A stretch of DNA of 64,000 nucleotides. Source: Streptomyces albus subsp. chlorinus (GTDB lineage Bacteria; Actinomycetota; Actinomycetes; Streptomycetales; Streptomycetaceae). Below, in pieces: positions 34,929-44,012 of this stretch. Every line of letters begins with the position of its first letter. Position 1 is the first letter of the stretch. The DNA is taken from the NCBI RefSeq assembly GCF_013302895.1, contig NZ_VJOK01000001.1:7475767-7539766 (forward strand). Direction: 5' to 3'. The notes under the pieces were generated by a model. It was not told the origin of the DNA and searched no databases. It saw only the letters and a list, made by a program, of their open reading frames with translations. The position numbers and the translations under genes are program-made.

Positions 34929-35069
34929 GGCACCATGGTAGTCCTCCGAGCCATGCAGGTTTGTTATGGGAAAGGGTCGGTACTTGCATGCTGCGCAGGG
35001 CCAAAAAGGAGTTCGCAGGGGTTAGTGTCGAAAGCGGCGGCAATGCCACTACCCCTGAGAGGATTTTCC

Positions 35070-35534
35070 ATGAGTGAGTTCATTTCCCCTGATGACACCC
35101 GTTACGACGAGCGGGCGCGCGCCCTGGTGCGGATAGGCCGCGAGGCGATCGCCGTGGCCGACGACGAGAAGCTGGACGCCTACTTCGCGGAAGACTTCGT
35201 TTTCCACGGTCCCGACGGCGATATGACGTACGCGCAGCTCCGTTCCTTCTTCGCGGCCATGCGTGCCGCGTTCGAGGGATTCGCGTGCGAGCGGCGCACC
35301 ATTGTCAGCGAGGGTGAGTACATCGGTGCGCGTACCTGTATGTCGGGGCGTTTCACCGCGCCCTTCGAGGCGTCCCCGATCGGCACGATCCCGCCGAACG
35401 GGCAGCCGATGCGCCTCGAACTGATCAACCTCTTCCGCTACCACGAGAACGGCCGGTTGGCCGAGGAGTGGGTCCAGTACGACAACGTCGGCTTCCTGCG
35501 CCAGCTCGGCGTCGACCTCACCGAGGGGCGCTGA
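35070..35534 (+). CDS. SnoaL-like / NTF2-fold protein
   Basis: 154 residues from ATG 35070 with GAGAGGA upstream. The pattern fits the SnoaL-like cone fold: an N-terminal helix, LDAYFAEDFVFHGPDGD, a middle CERRTIVSEGEYIGAR strand pair, SGRFTAPF and the closing NLFRYHENGRLAEEWVQYD. Family members include polyketide cyclases and small isomerases, but most genomic copies are uncharacterised. It is probably controlled by the divergent LysR regulator. No biosynthetic partner genes sit beside it. Confidence 0.8.
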   Translation: MSEFISPDDTRYDERARALVRIGREAIAVADDEKLDAYFAEDFVFHGPDGDMTYAQLRSFFAAMRAAFEGFACERRTIVSEGEYIGARTCMSGRFTAPFEASPIGTIPPNGQPMRLELINLFRYHENGRLAEEWVQYDNVGFLRQLGVDLTEGR

Positions 35535-35594
35535 CCGATACCCCCGGCGGCCGTCCCGCCGCCCGAGGTACCTTCAAGGGATGTCTGGGGGCGG

Positions 35595-37562
35595 TCACCG
35601 GGGTTCCTTGTGCTCGCTGGAGGCGTTGCGCCGAGGTGCGGGGAGGGCGATTCCGTATTGGGCGGCCTGTGCTGTGTACATGCCGTGGTACAGGCCGCCG
35701 GCCGTCATGAGCTGGCCGTGGGTGCCGTGCTCGGCGACACGCCCCTGGTCGAGGACGTAGATGTGGTCGGCGGAGGCGGTCGCGGCGAGCCGGTGAGTGA
35801 TCAGCACGACCGCGGTGCCGTCGCCGGCAAGGGAGCGCAGCCGCTCGAACGCGTCGATCTCGGCGTGCGGGTCCAGCGCGCTGGTCGGTTCATCGACCAG
35901 GAGGAACGGTGCGTCGCGGTAACGGCTTCGTGCGGTGCCCAGCTTCTGCCACTGCCCGCCCGAGAGCTGAACGCCGCGTTCGTAGCCCTTGAAGACGATG
36001 GAGTCCCATCCCTGGTCCAGGCCCTCGATCAGGTCTGCCACGTCGGCGGCCCGTGCGGCGGCCTTGACCTCGGCCATGTCGCGGGGGCGGTCGCCGGCGC
36101 CGATGGCGATGTTCGCGGCGGCCGTCATCTGCCAGTGCGGGAAGTCCTGCGCCAGCAGCCCGACGGAGGCGAAGACCTGGGAACGGTCGGCCTCGCGTAC
36201 CTCCACCCGTTCCCCGCGGGGCCCGGCCCACCACACGTGGCCGTCGCCGGGCAGCAGCAGCCCGGCCAACACCTTGGCCAGCGTGGTTTTGCCGGAACCG
36301 TTGGCGCCCACCAGGGCGGTCACCTCGCCTCGGCGCACGGTGACGTTCACCCCGCGGAGCGCGGGGGTGGTCGCTCCCGGGTAGGTGAAGGAGACGTTTG
36401 CGGCCTGGATGGACCGCGCGGGAGAGGGCAGCGGTGCCCCTGTCGTCGGGATGGCGTGCCGGGCCGCCAGCTCGGTGTCACCGAGCTGCAGCATCTCCTC
36501 GTACATGCGGTTGACCTGCTGTACGAGGGAGGTGAGCCGGGCGGTGGAGTTGCGGATGGCGACCACGGCGGTCCCGCCCACGGCCAGCGGCAGCCCGCCG
36601 CTGGTCAGCAACCACCACAGCATCCCGTAGCAGCCCAGCGAGGCCAGTCCGGAGAACGCGCCGGCCACCAGGTCGGTCCGGGCCTGCGCCCGGGCAAGGC
36701 GCCGCTGCTCGGTCTCCATCAGCCCCGACATCTCCGCGTACCCGCGCAGCAGCAGCGAGGAGGCCGCGTGGACGCGGATCTCTCCCGCGGCGTGCGGCAT
36801 CGTCAGGTACTGCAACAGTGTGGAGACCGCCCGGCGGTGGTCGATCCAGTGCAGCCGCGAGAGGTATTCGCGGCGGGCCGAGCGCACCGCGCCCCAGCCC
36901 TTGGGCAGGGCGATGACCAGCAGCATCGGCAGGAGCGCCCAGTGCAGCGAGGCGAGTACGACGGCGGCGGCCACCATGCTGATCACGACGTTCGCGACGC
37001 CCACGGACAAGCTGAGCATCCGCCGGGCGGAGTCGGTGCCGAACTTTCCGGCCTCCAGATGCCGTTGCACGTCCGCCTCTTCGGTCGCCTGGACCTCGAC
37101 CTGCGTGACGGCGCGGTAATACCGGGTCGAGACCGCTCGCTCGACCTGTGGCTCCAGGCGCCCGGACATGGCCGTCGACCAGGCTGACAACAGGGCCGTC
37201 GCCAGGGAGAGGGCAGCCAGCGCCAGCAGTGCGGGCAGCGACTGCCGGAGCTTGTCGGCAGTCGGCCCCTCGGCGAACAGCTGGGTGAGCACCCCGTTGA
37301 CGGCCACCAGCCCGAACCCGGCGGTCAGGCCCTGCCCGATCTGCGCAATCACCAGGCCGGCCAGGGCCCGCGGGTCCGCGCTCCATCCGGCCCGCAGAAC
37401 CACGCCCACCATGCGCGGCAGCGCGACGGCCATCTGCCCGAACCGCATACGGGCGAGGGCTCCTTCGTGCTCGATGTACGCCTGGTCCCAGCGCAGCCGC
37501 CCTCCGAACAGTTCGCGCTCCGCCGCCGAGATCCCGTCTTCGGCTTCCTGCGCTCCCCTCAT
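35595..37562 (-). CDS. ABC exporter (fused membrane and ATPase domains)
   Basis: 655 residues. An N-terminal soluble region of about 65 residues (AERELFGGRLRWDQ) precedes a membrane domain (about 66-345) and an ATPase with GANGSGKTT, LSGGQWQKLGTARSRYRD, FLLVDEPTSALDP and THRLA. The signature is intact but departs from the common GQ-R form. There is no C39 peptidase domain. It starts by ATGA overlap with the 67-codon ORF upstream. The architecture resembles exporters beside peptide or small-molecule genes, but no modification enzyme lies nearby. It is convergent with the SnoaL-like gene. Confidence 0.88.
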   Translation of the reverse strand: MRGAQEAEDGISAAERELFGGRLRWDQAYIEHEGALARMRFGQMAVALPRMVGVVLRAGWSADPRALAGLVIAQIGQGLTAGFGLVAVNGVLTQLFAEGPTADKLRQSLPALLALAALSLATALLSAWSTAMSGRLEPQVERAVSTRYYRAVTQVEVQATEEADVQRHLEAGKFGTDSARRMLSLSVGVANVVISMVAAAVVLASLHWALLPMLLVIALPKGWGAVRSARREYLSRLHWIDHRRAVSTLLQYLTMPHAAGEIRVHAASSLLLRGYAEMSGLMETEQRRLARAQARTDLVAGAFSGLASLGCYGMLWWLLTSGGLPLAVGGTAVVAIRNSTARLTSLVQQVNRMYEEMLQLGDTELAARHAIPTTGAPLPSPARSIQAANVSFTYPGATTPALRGVNVTVRRGEVTALVGANGSGKTTLAKVLAGLLLPGDGHVWWAGPRGERVEVREADRSQVFASVGLLAQDFPHWQMTAAANIAIGAGDRPRDMAEVKAAARAADVADLIEGLDQGWDSIVFKGYERGVQLSGGQWQKLGTARSRYRDAPFLLVDEPTSALDPHAEIDAFERLRSLAGDGTAVVLITHRLAATASADHIYVLDQGRVAEHGTHGQLMTAGGLYHGMYTAQAAQYGIALPAPRRNASSEHKEPR

Positions 37563-37762
37563 GCGGAGGCCCTCCGCGCGCGGACGCTCCTCACATCCGC
37601 GGTGACGCGCACCAGATTGCCTCCGGCCCCCGCCCCGGCGTGGGGGACGGGCAGCGGCGGTGAGGACGTCAACCCAGGGCCGGGAGCGCGGGGAAGGAAC
37701 CGCGCCGGAGTGGCGATGTTCGATTGCCGCCAGGACGGGGCTGTTGCGGACCGGGGTGCCAT
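37559..37762 (-). CDS. 67-residue ORF coupled to the ABC exporter
   Basis: ATG 37762 follows an excellent ribosome-binding site (GGAGG, 5-base spacing). The stop overlaps the exporter ATG by ATGA, so the two are probably translated together. The peptide opens MAPRSATAPSWRQSNIATPA, has a Pro/Gly-rich centre (LPRAPGPGLTSSPPLPVPHA) and ends with a GGNLVRVTADVRS then RARR segment. There is no Cys and no signal peptide. It could be a leader-type substrate of the exporter, a small regulator, or merely a coupling ORF; I do not recognise a family. Confidence 0.5.
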   Translation of the reverse strand: MAPRSATAPSWRQSNIATPARFLPRAPGPGLTSSPPLPVPHAGAGAGGNLVRVTADVRSVRARRASA

Positions 37763-38430
37763 GGTGTCCTCCAGATGGGCGCGCGAGGGGTACTGGTGCT
37801 CTAAGAACAGGACCACAGGCGGCGCCGTTACGGGTAGATCATGGACAAACGTTCTCAACTGCCTGAGTCCGGCCGGGCTGGCGGGCTCGTTGGCGCCCGA
37901 TGCCATTCGAACGGATGCGACGCTCCGCGTTGAGTGGCCGTGCGCGGCGATGGCTGGCCAGACCTGTCGGCGCAGGGTTGCCACTGGCGTGGACGACGTG
38001 GAGCGAGCCGTCGTCTGTACCGGGGGCGGCCAGCGGTCGGAGAGGTCGGACACCGGGCGCGTTGTTCCGAAGCCGGAACTCCTCCAGCACACCCCGGCCT
38101 GAAGCCGAGCCTCGCCGCTGGACACACTCCCGGCTCGTCCGTGATCCGGCGGAGTCGGGAAGCGACCGAGCGGTGTCCACCGGCGACCTGCTCCACGCCT
38201 CGCTGCCCCAATACCGTCCCGGGCCCGGCGGAGTGGAGTAGCTCCCTACCCGTACGGGGCGGAAGCCCGGTACAGGACCCGGCCGGAGTCCGAGGGCCTC
38301 TCGCTCGACCACTCCGGTCCCGACACGCAAGCCCGCCGCGCGCGACCGACTGCGCCGTCCCGACATCGCCCCGTCGGCTCGCGGGTCGCCGACGGGGCTG
38401 AGGAGCCCTGGCCTGCCGCGCCTGCAAAGA

Positions 38431-38451
38431 GCAGTCACCTGACGCATACCG
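38431..38451 (+). repeat. 21-bp direct repeat, left copy
   Basis: GCAGTCACCTGACGCATACC plus G, found again at 40841-40861 with one mismatch. The two copies bracket the FUSC-family gene. Confidence 0.75.
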
Positions 38452-38612
38452 GACAGATCGCCGGCACGCCGAGACTGGTGACGCGGCAGCGGTCCATCGA
38501 GGGCCCCAGGGCCCTCCTCATCGGCACTCGGATCGCCGCGGCGACGAAGAACCCCCGGGTGCACATCCGGGGACGACGGCCTCCACACCGTCGGCCGGAG
38601 TTCGCCTCGTCC

Positions 38613-38642
38613 GCTCAGCTCAGCTCAGCGCTGCTCAGCTCA
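38613..38642 (+). repeat. GCTCA pentamer array before the FUSC gene
   Basis: Three adjacent GCTCA units, a GCGCT spacer, then two more (five exact copies in 30 bp), ending 23 bp before the FUSC start codon. It may act as an operator or leader structure. Confidence 0.7.
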
Positions 38643-38665
38643 CGGAAGGATCTACGGAGACCGTC

Positions 38666-40852
38666 ATGGTGGCGAAGAAGACGGCGTTGCTGGGAGACCG
38701 CTTCGCCGCGGTCGACCCCGGGCTGATGCGGCTTGCTTCCGCGACGCGCGCCGTCCTCGGCGCCGCCGCGTCCCTCATCGTCCTGACGGCCCTGGGGCAG
38801 TCCGGCACGCAGTTGCTGGTCGGCGGGTTCACCGCGATGGTGACCTCGCTGGCCATCAGCGACCTGCACCCGCGCAACCAGCTGATCACGCTGGGACTGG
38901 GGATTCCGCTGTCCCTCGCGGCCCTGGCAGCCGGAGCCGTGCTGACGCCGTACCCGGTCGCGGCCGGGACCGTTTTCCTGCTGGTGATCTACCTGGCCGT
39001 TCACGCCCGCCGGTACGGCGCCAGGGGACAGGGCGTGGGCATCTTCGGCTTCATGGCCTTCTTCCTGTCGCAGTTCACCGGGGCAGGAGTGGTCCAGCTG
39101 CCGCAGACGGGCGCGGCCGTCCTCGTCGCGTTCGGGGCCGTCGTGGCCGTCTACCACTGTCCGGGATTCATGACGGCGTCGCGTGTCCTCTCCCGGCTGC
39201 GGCGTACCTTCGAGGGGCGGCTGCGCGACGTCCTGCGGGACGCCGCCGCCCTGCTCGGCACCGGACAGGACGCCGACGCACTGAGTCCGTCGTTGGAGCG
39301 CCGTCTGGGCAGGCTGCACGAGGCCGTGCTCCTGATCGAGGACTTTCTCGGTGAGCGCGCGGTTGACGAGGCGACCGACGGCCGGCTCCTGCGGCACATC
39401 TCACGTGCTGAGGTGGCTGCCCAGCGGCTCGCCGTACTGGCGGTCCGGGCGGCCGGTACTTCACCGGCCGCCGACGATCCCGCGGAGCGGGCCGCACGGG
39501 AACGGCTGGCGGCACGGATCCGCCTTCTGCGCCACCAGCTCATCCCGGGAACGGTTACCGCACGGGAAGACACCCCGGCCATCCTGCCGACCGCGTCGGC
39601 GCCGTTGCGGGACTGTCTCCACGGCGTCGATGAACTAGCCGCAGCCATGCGCCTTCTCGGCCCGCACGGAATCTCCCCGGCGGCAACCGCGACGACTCCG
39701 CACGAGCCCGCCACACCGCAGACGCGGGTGTTCAGCGTCAGGCGGTACCGCGAGGCGGACTCCGAAGACCGCGGAGGCGGAACCACCCGGCAGGCCCTCC
39801 AGGCGACCGCCGCCTCCGCGCTGTCCATCCTCGGCGGTCACCTGCTGTCCCCGGACCACTGGTATTGGGCCGTCGTGGCCACATGGGTCGTGTTCATCAA
39901 CACCCGGAGCACCGGCGAAGTCCTGCTGCAAAGCGTCCGCCGGCTGGCGGGCACAGTTCTCGGCGCGGTGTCCGGCTACGGCCTCGCCACCCTGGCCGGA
40001 CCGCACGGCCCGCTGCTCCTGGTCCTGCTGCTGGTGTGCATGTTCGGGATCTTCTACACCCCGTCCGGCGCCTACTGGGCGGTGACATTCTTCATCACCG
40101 GCATGCTGAGCATGCTGCTCGCCCTGCTGGACACCTTCTCGACGCACGTACTCGTCCTGCGCGTGCAGGAGACCGCGCTGGGAGTCTCCTGCGGCGTCCT
40201 CGCCACCGTCGTCGTGCTGCCCCTCACGGTCCGCCGGGCCAGCGACGCGGAACTGGTCCACTTCCTGCTGATCCTCAGACGCCTCCTGCACACCACCACG
40301 CGGAGCCCGAGCACCGACACCACGACGAGCCTGATACGCGCGGCCCACGATCTCGACCAGGCACTGGAGGCCTTCCGCAGGGCCTGTCTGCCGCTCACCC
40401 ACCCGCTCAACCCCCAACGCGGCCGTCGTGACCGCGCCCGCCACCTGCTGGAACTGCTGGAAGCCGGGGCCTACCACGCACGGAGTCTGGCCGCCGTGGC
40501 CGGGCACACCCCGCAGGGCGACGACACCGCGCCCGCCACCTGGGTCACCGCGGCGGCCGACCGCGCACAGGAAAGGGTGACGCACCTGATCCGCCTCACG
40601 AGCAGTCGACCCGGCACCGCCCGCCACTCGGCACGCCCCAAGGTCACCGGAACGCTCTCCCTCCTCTCCGGCGAACGGCGTATGCGGCACGGGCGACCGT
40701 CGCCGCGGCAGCGCCTGCTGCTCCACATCGACCGCCTCGACCTCACCCTGATCGCGCTCACCCAAGCCTTGGCCCCGCCCACAGCGGCCGAGGACACCGC
40801 GGCTCCGTCCGCATCAGCGCGAGGGCCGGCGTCTCCAGGTGCAGTCACATGA
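38666..40852 (+). CDS. FUSC-family membrane protein (aromatic acid exporter type)
   Basis: 728 residues. Two groups of transmembrane helices (about 20-155 and 375-515) are separated by a cytoplasmic helical region, and a cytoplasmic C-terminus follows. This is the duplicated fusaric-acid-resistance/YccC-like layout. Conserved stretches include LLVGGFTAMVTSLAISDLHP and DHWYWAVVATWVVFINTRST. Family members export aromatic acids or related toxic compounds. The start at 38666 has GGAGA at suitable distance. The gene ends where the second 21-bp repeat begins and lies upstream of a hydrolase operon; a shared resistance or detoxification role is possible. Confidence 0.85.
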   Translation: MVAKKTALLGDRFAAVDPGLMRLASATRAVLGAAASLIVLTALGQSGTQLLVGGFTAMVTSLAISDLHPRNQLITLGLGIPLSLAALAAGAVLTPYPVAAGTVFLLVIYLAVHARRYGARGQGVGIFGFMAFFLSQFTGAGVVQLPQTGAAVLVAFGAVVAVYHCPGFMTASRVLSRLRRTFEGRLRDVLRDAAALLGTGQDADALSPSLERRLGRLHEAVLLIEDFLGERAVDEATDGRLLRHISRAEVAAQRLAVLAVRAAGTSPAADDPAERAARERLAARIRLLRHQLIPGTVTAREDTPAILPTASAPLRDCLHGVDELAAAMRLLGPHGISPAATATTPHEPATPQTRVFSVRRYREADSEDRGGGTTRQALQATAASALSILGGHLLSPDHWYWAVVATWVVFINTRSTGEVLLQSVRRLAGTVLGAVSGYGLATLAGPHGPLLLVLLLVCMFGIFYTPSGAYWAVTFFITGMLSMLLALLDTFSTHVLVLRVQETALGVSCGVLATVVVLPLTVRRASDAELVHFLLILRRLLHTTTRSPSTDTTTSLIRAAHDLDQALEAFRRACLPLTHPLNPQRGRRDRARHLLELLEAGAYHARSLAAVAGHTPQGDDTAPATWVTAAADRAQERVTHLIRLTSSRPGTARHSARPKVTGTLSLLSGERRMRHGRPSPRQRLLLHIDRLDLTLIALTQALAPPTAAEDTAAPSASARGPASPGAVT

Positions 40853-40861
40853 CGCATACCG
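40841..40861 (+). repeat. 21-bp direct repeat, right copy
   Basis: Matches 38431-38451 with one mismatch. It overlaps the last four codons of the FUSC gene. The following 286 bp up to 41147 hold no convincing gene. Confidence 0.75.
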
Positions 40862-41147
40862 CAACACGTCCGCAAAGACACACCATGACTGAGCAGGGCC
40901 GTCCACGAACGGACGCGTACGGGACGGCCTGTTTCCAGCGGCAAGGACCCCACGGTCCGATGCCCGCACCGACCTCGGCGGCGGAACCGCCCGAGGCCGA
41001 CGCCGCCGCGACCACCGTCACGGCGCCACCGGTGCACGGCCCCCGCAGGGCCGCGTCACCCCCGTACCCGTCATGAGCAGCTGCTCATCCGTGTCTCGCC
41101 CGCGCCTGCGGCCCGAGCACGCGGAATCGATCGAACTGGAGAGAACT

Positions 41148-42062
41148 GTGGACACCATCACCCTGGGTGATGTCACCGTGACCCGTGTTTGGGAGTACTA
41201 CGGTCCCGTCGACCTGGCGCCCGACGTGTTCGTCCCGGAGAGCCCGGCGCAGGCGTGGGAGACCCACCGTTCCTGGCTGGTTCCGGACTTCCTGGACGCC
41301 GAGACGAACATCGTGAATTCCGCGATCCAGACCTGGGTGCTGCGCAGTGAGGGCAGGACCATCCTGGTCGACACCGGCGTGGGCAACCACAAGGACCGCC
41401 CCTACGCGCCGGTGTGGAACCGGCTGAACACCGACTTCCTGGGCAACCTGGCCCGCGCCGGGGTCCGCCCCGAGGACGTGGACATCGTGATCAACACGCA
41501 CCTGCACATCGATCACGTCGGCTGGAACACCTACCTCGACGGCCGCACCTGGGTGCCGACGTTCCCCAACGCCACCTATCTGATGGCCAGGGCCGACTTC
41601 GACTACTGGAACCCCGCCAACGAGATCAAGACCTCGCTCGGCCGAGGCAACCAGAACGTCTTCGAGGACAGCGTCGCCCCCGTGCACGAGGCCGGCCTGA
41701 CCCACCTGTGGGAGGACAGCCACCAGATCGACGGCAACCTGCGCCTCGACCTCGCACCCGGCCACACCCCGGGCTCGTCGGTGCTCCGGCTGGAGTCCGG
41801 ATCGGACCGGGCCCTCTTCGTCGGCGACTTGCTGCACAACCCGATCCAGATCCACGAGCCCGACGCCAACAGCTGTTTCTGCGAGGACCCCGCCGAAGCC
41901 CGCGCCACCCGCCGCAAGGTGCTCGGCCGGGCGGCCGACACCAACGCGCTCGTGGTCCCCGCGCATCTGGGTGGTCATGGCGCGGCCGAAGTGGTGCGTG
42001 AGGGAGACGGATTCGCAGTCAAGGGCTGGGCGCCCTTCGCCCCGTACACCGAGCAGGCCTGA
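41148..42062 (+). CDS. metallo-beta-lactamase-fold hydrolase
   Basis: 304 residues from GTG 41148, with GGAGAG ten bases upstream; an in-frame ATG at 41073 has no such site. The metal-binding motif is INTHLHIDHVGW, with later ligands in LAPGHTPGSS, FVGDLLHNP and VPAHLGGH, a full dizinc set. The overall pattern resembles lactonase-like and AttM/AhlS-type members. It heads a four-gene run with the carboxylesterase (26-bp gap), RidA and an unknown gene. The substrate is not evident; ester or lactone hydrolysis is suggested by its neighbours. Confidence 0.87.
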   Translation: MDTITLGDVTVTRVWEYYGPVDLAPDVFVPESPAQAWETHRSWLVPDFLDAETNIVNSAIQTWVLRSEGRTILVDTGVGNHKDRPYAPVWNRLNTDFLGNLARAGVRPEDVDIVINTHLHIDHVGWNTYLDGRTWVPTFPNATYLMARADFDYWNPANEIKTSLGRGNQNVFEDSVAPVHEAGLTHLWEDSHQIDGNLRLDLAPGHTPGSSVLRLESGSDRALFVGDLLHNPIQIHEPDANSCFCEDPAEARATRRKVLGRAADTNALVVPAHLGGHGAAEVVREGDGFAVKGWAPFAPYTEQA

Positions 42063-42088
42063 CTGTTCTGAGGAAAGGCACCACCACC

Positions 42089-43579
42089 GTGAACCACCAC
42101 CGCGACCCCGTCGTGACCACCATGCAGGGAGCCGTGCGCGGTCTGCGCCAGGGCGACACCCTCACCTTTCAGAACATCCCCTACGCTGCCGCGCCTCGTG
42201 GCGGCGGCCGGTTCGCGCCGCCGCGGCCGCACGAGCCGTGGGACGGTGTGCGGGACGCCACCGTGCCGGGGCCCAACGCCCCGCAGTCCGAGCGCAGGCT
42301 CGGCAGCATCGACATGTCCCCCTACTTCGGCACCGGCTGGAGCCGCGGCGAGGACTACCTCACCGTCAATGTCTTCACACCCGACACCGCCCAGGGTGAG
42401 CTGCCGGTGATGGTGTTCGTCCACGGCGGGGGGTTCGTCGCCGGGTCGACGCGCTCCGCGCTGTATGACGGCTCCGCCTTCGCCCGCGACGGCGTCGTCC
42501 TCGTCACCCTCAACTACCGGCTCGGCATCGCGGGATTCCTCGACATCCCCGGCGCTCCGGCCAACCGTGGACTGCTCGATGTCGTCGCCGCCCTGCGCTG
42601 GGTGCGGGAGAACATCGCCGCATTCGGCGGCGACCCGCACAACGTCACCCTCTTCGGGCAGTCGGCCGGAGCGACCATCGTCAGCGGCATCCTGGCCACC
42701 CCCCAGGCCGCGGGGCTCTTCCACCGGGCGATCGTGCAAAGCGGCAGCGGCCTGGGGGCGTTCACCACCGAACAGGCCGCCCGCGTCACCCAGGCAGCGG
42801 CCGAGACCCTGGGCATCGAACCCCACCTCGACACCTTCGCCAAGGTCTGCGACGAGCGTCTGGTCGAGGCCGCCTCCCAACTCGCGGGCATCGACCTGCA
42901 GACCGCGACCCACCATGACCCGCTGCTCGGGCTCAGCCCCTTCAGCCTGGTCCTCGACACCCAGCCCGCCGCATCCGTCGCCGCCGGCCACAGCGCCGGC
43001 ATCGACCTGCTGGTCGGCACCAACACCGAAGAAGGAAACCTCTACCTGGTCCCGGTCGGCAAATACGCCACCACGACCACGGCCGACATCACGGAGACGG
43101 CCGCACGCGCACACCCGCACCCCGCACAACTCATCGAGACCTACCGCGCCTCCCGCCCCGGGGCGTCCTTGGCCGAACTGCGCTCCGCCCTCATGGGCGA
43201 CGCCCTCTTCGGCGCCGGCAGCCGCGCCCTGACCGAAGCACACACCACACACGCCCGCTCCACGACGTACGCCTACGAGTTCGCCTGGCGCTCCCACGCC
43301 CTGGACGGAGAACTCGGCGCCACCCACAGCGTCGAGCTGCCCTTCGTCTTCGACCTCGCACACCTTCCCCAGCTGCACGGCCCCAACGCCCTGCTCGGCC
43401 CCGACAAACCGCCCGCAGACCTCGCCACCCGCATGCACGCGGCCTGGGTCCGGTTCGCCAGGACCGGCGACCCCGGCTGGACCCCGTACGACACCGAACG
43501 CAGAACCACCATGCGCATCGACACCCACTGGACCCGGACCAACGACCCCCACAGCCAGGAACGACAAGCCTGGAACTGA
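42089..43579 (+). CDS. type B carboxylesterase
   Basis: 496 residues from GTG 42089 with GAGGAAAGG upstream. The oxyanion hole is FVHGGGFVAGS, the nucleophile elbow TLFGQSAGATIVSG, a Glu-bearing NTEEGNLYL segment follows, and the His lies in a GATHSVELPFVF segment, as in the pNB-esterase/carboxylesterase family. Length and motif order are normal. It is probably co-transcribed with the metallo-hydrolase before it and RidA after it. No signal peptide is visible, so it is likely cytoplasmic. Confidence 0.9.
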   Translation: MNHHRDPVVTTMQGAVRGLRQGDTLTFQNIPYAAAPRGGGRFAPPRPHEPWDGVRDATVPGPNAPQSERRLGSIDMSPYFGTGWSRGEDYLTVNVFTPDTAQGELPVMVFVHGGGFVAGSTRSALYDGSAFARDGVVLVTLNYRLGIAGFLDIPGAPANRGLLDVVAALRWVRENIAAFGGDPHNVTLFGQSAGATIVSGILATPQAAGLFHRAIVQSGSGLGAFTTEQAARVTQAAAETLGIEPHLDTFAKVCDERLVEAASQLAGIDLQTATHHDPLLGLSPFSLVLDTQPAASVAAGHSAGIDLLVGTNTEEGNLYLVPVGKYATTTTADITETAARAHPHPAQLIETYRASRPGASLAELRSALMGDALFGAGSRALTEAHTTHARSTTYAYEFAWRSHALDGELGATHSVELPFVFDLAHLPQLHGPNALLGPDKPPADLATRMHAAWVRFARTGDPGWTPYDTERRTTMRIDTHWTRTNDPHSQERQAWN

Positions 43580-43624
43580 CCCCGCACATCTGTTTCGCCT
43601 GCGAGAACCCCGTCAAGGAAGACC

Positions 43625-44008
43625 ATGGCCAGAACCGTCATCACCACCGGCAGCGCACCCTCCCTCCCGGCACCCCTGTCGCAGGGCATCCGCAAGGGTC
43701 CCGTCGTGCAGGTCTCCGGGCAACTCCCCTTCGACCCGGACACCGGCGAGGTCGTCGGTACCACGGTTGCCGAGCAGACCGTTCAGGTACTGCGCAACGT
43801 CACCGCCGTCCTCGAAGCAGGTGGCGCGGGCCTGGAGGACGTCGTGATGCTGCGCGTGTACCTCACTGACCCCGCCCACCTGGCCGAGATGAACGAGGCG
43901 TACGCGGCGGCCGTCGGTAAGCCCTTCCCCGCACGCACCACCGTCTATATGCGGCTGCCGCCGGGGCTGCTCGTGGAGGTCGACGCCCTGGCTGTAGTGG
44001 ACGACTGA
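43625..44008 (+). CDS. RidA-family (YjgF/YER057c) enamine/imine deaminase
   Basis: 127 residues. The family features are the opening substrate segment APSLPAPLSQGIRKGPVVQVSG, the central QTVQVLRNVTAVLEAGGAGL, VVMLRVYLTDP and the closing PARTTVYMRLPPGLLVEVDA. The usual catalytic Arg position reads RTTV. Members hydrolyse reactive enamine/imine intermediates or act in catabolic pathways. Its place behind two hydrolases suggests a short catabolic operon. Confidence 0.9.
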   Translation: MARTVITTGSAPSLPAPLSQGIRKGPVVQVSGQLPFDPDTGEVVGTTVAEQTVQVLRNVTAVLEAGGAGLEDVVMLRVYLTDPAHLAEMNEAYAAAVGKPFPARTTVYMRLPPGLLVEVDALAVVDD

Positions 44009-44012
44009 GCAC

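Larger units (their letters stand above)
37763..38665. other. 900-bp interval with repeats but no supportable gene
   Basis: Open frames exist on both strands but none shows protein-like composition or a ribosome-binding site, apart from the 67-residue ORF beginning at 37762. The interval contains one copy of a 21-bp repeat (38431-38451) and the GCTCA repeat array (38613-38642). Confidence 0.45.

Noticed and set aside
34929..35069. ATGCA/TGCAT inverted pair as a LysR operator
   Set aside because: The arms are only 5 bases and the T-N11-A core is not convincing; the spacing could occur by chance.
37839..38588. Minus-strand frame of 249 codons upstream of the FUSC gene
   Set aside because: Its composition is not protein-like, several equally long frames overlap it on both strands, and no start site or motif supports it.
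40849..41076. 75-codon frame beginning by ATGA overlap with the FUSC gene
   Set aside because: The product is low-complexity (Ala/Pro/Thr), has no ribosome-binding site of its own beyond the overlap and ends just before the true leader of the next gene. Its start coincides with the 21-bp repeat.
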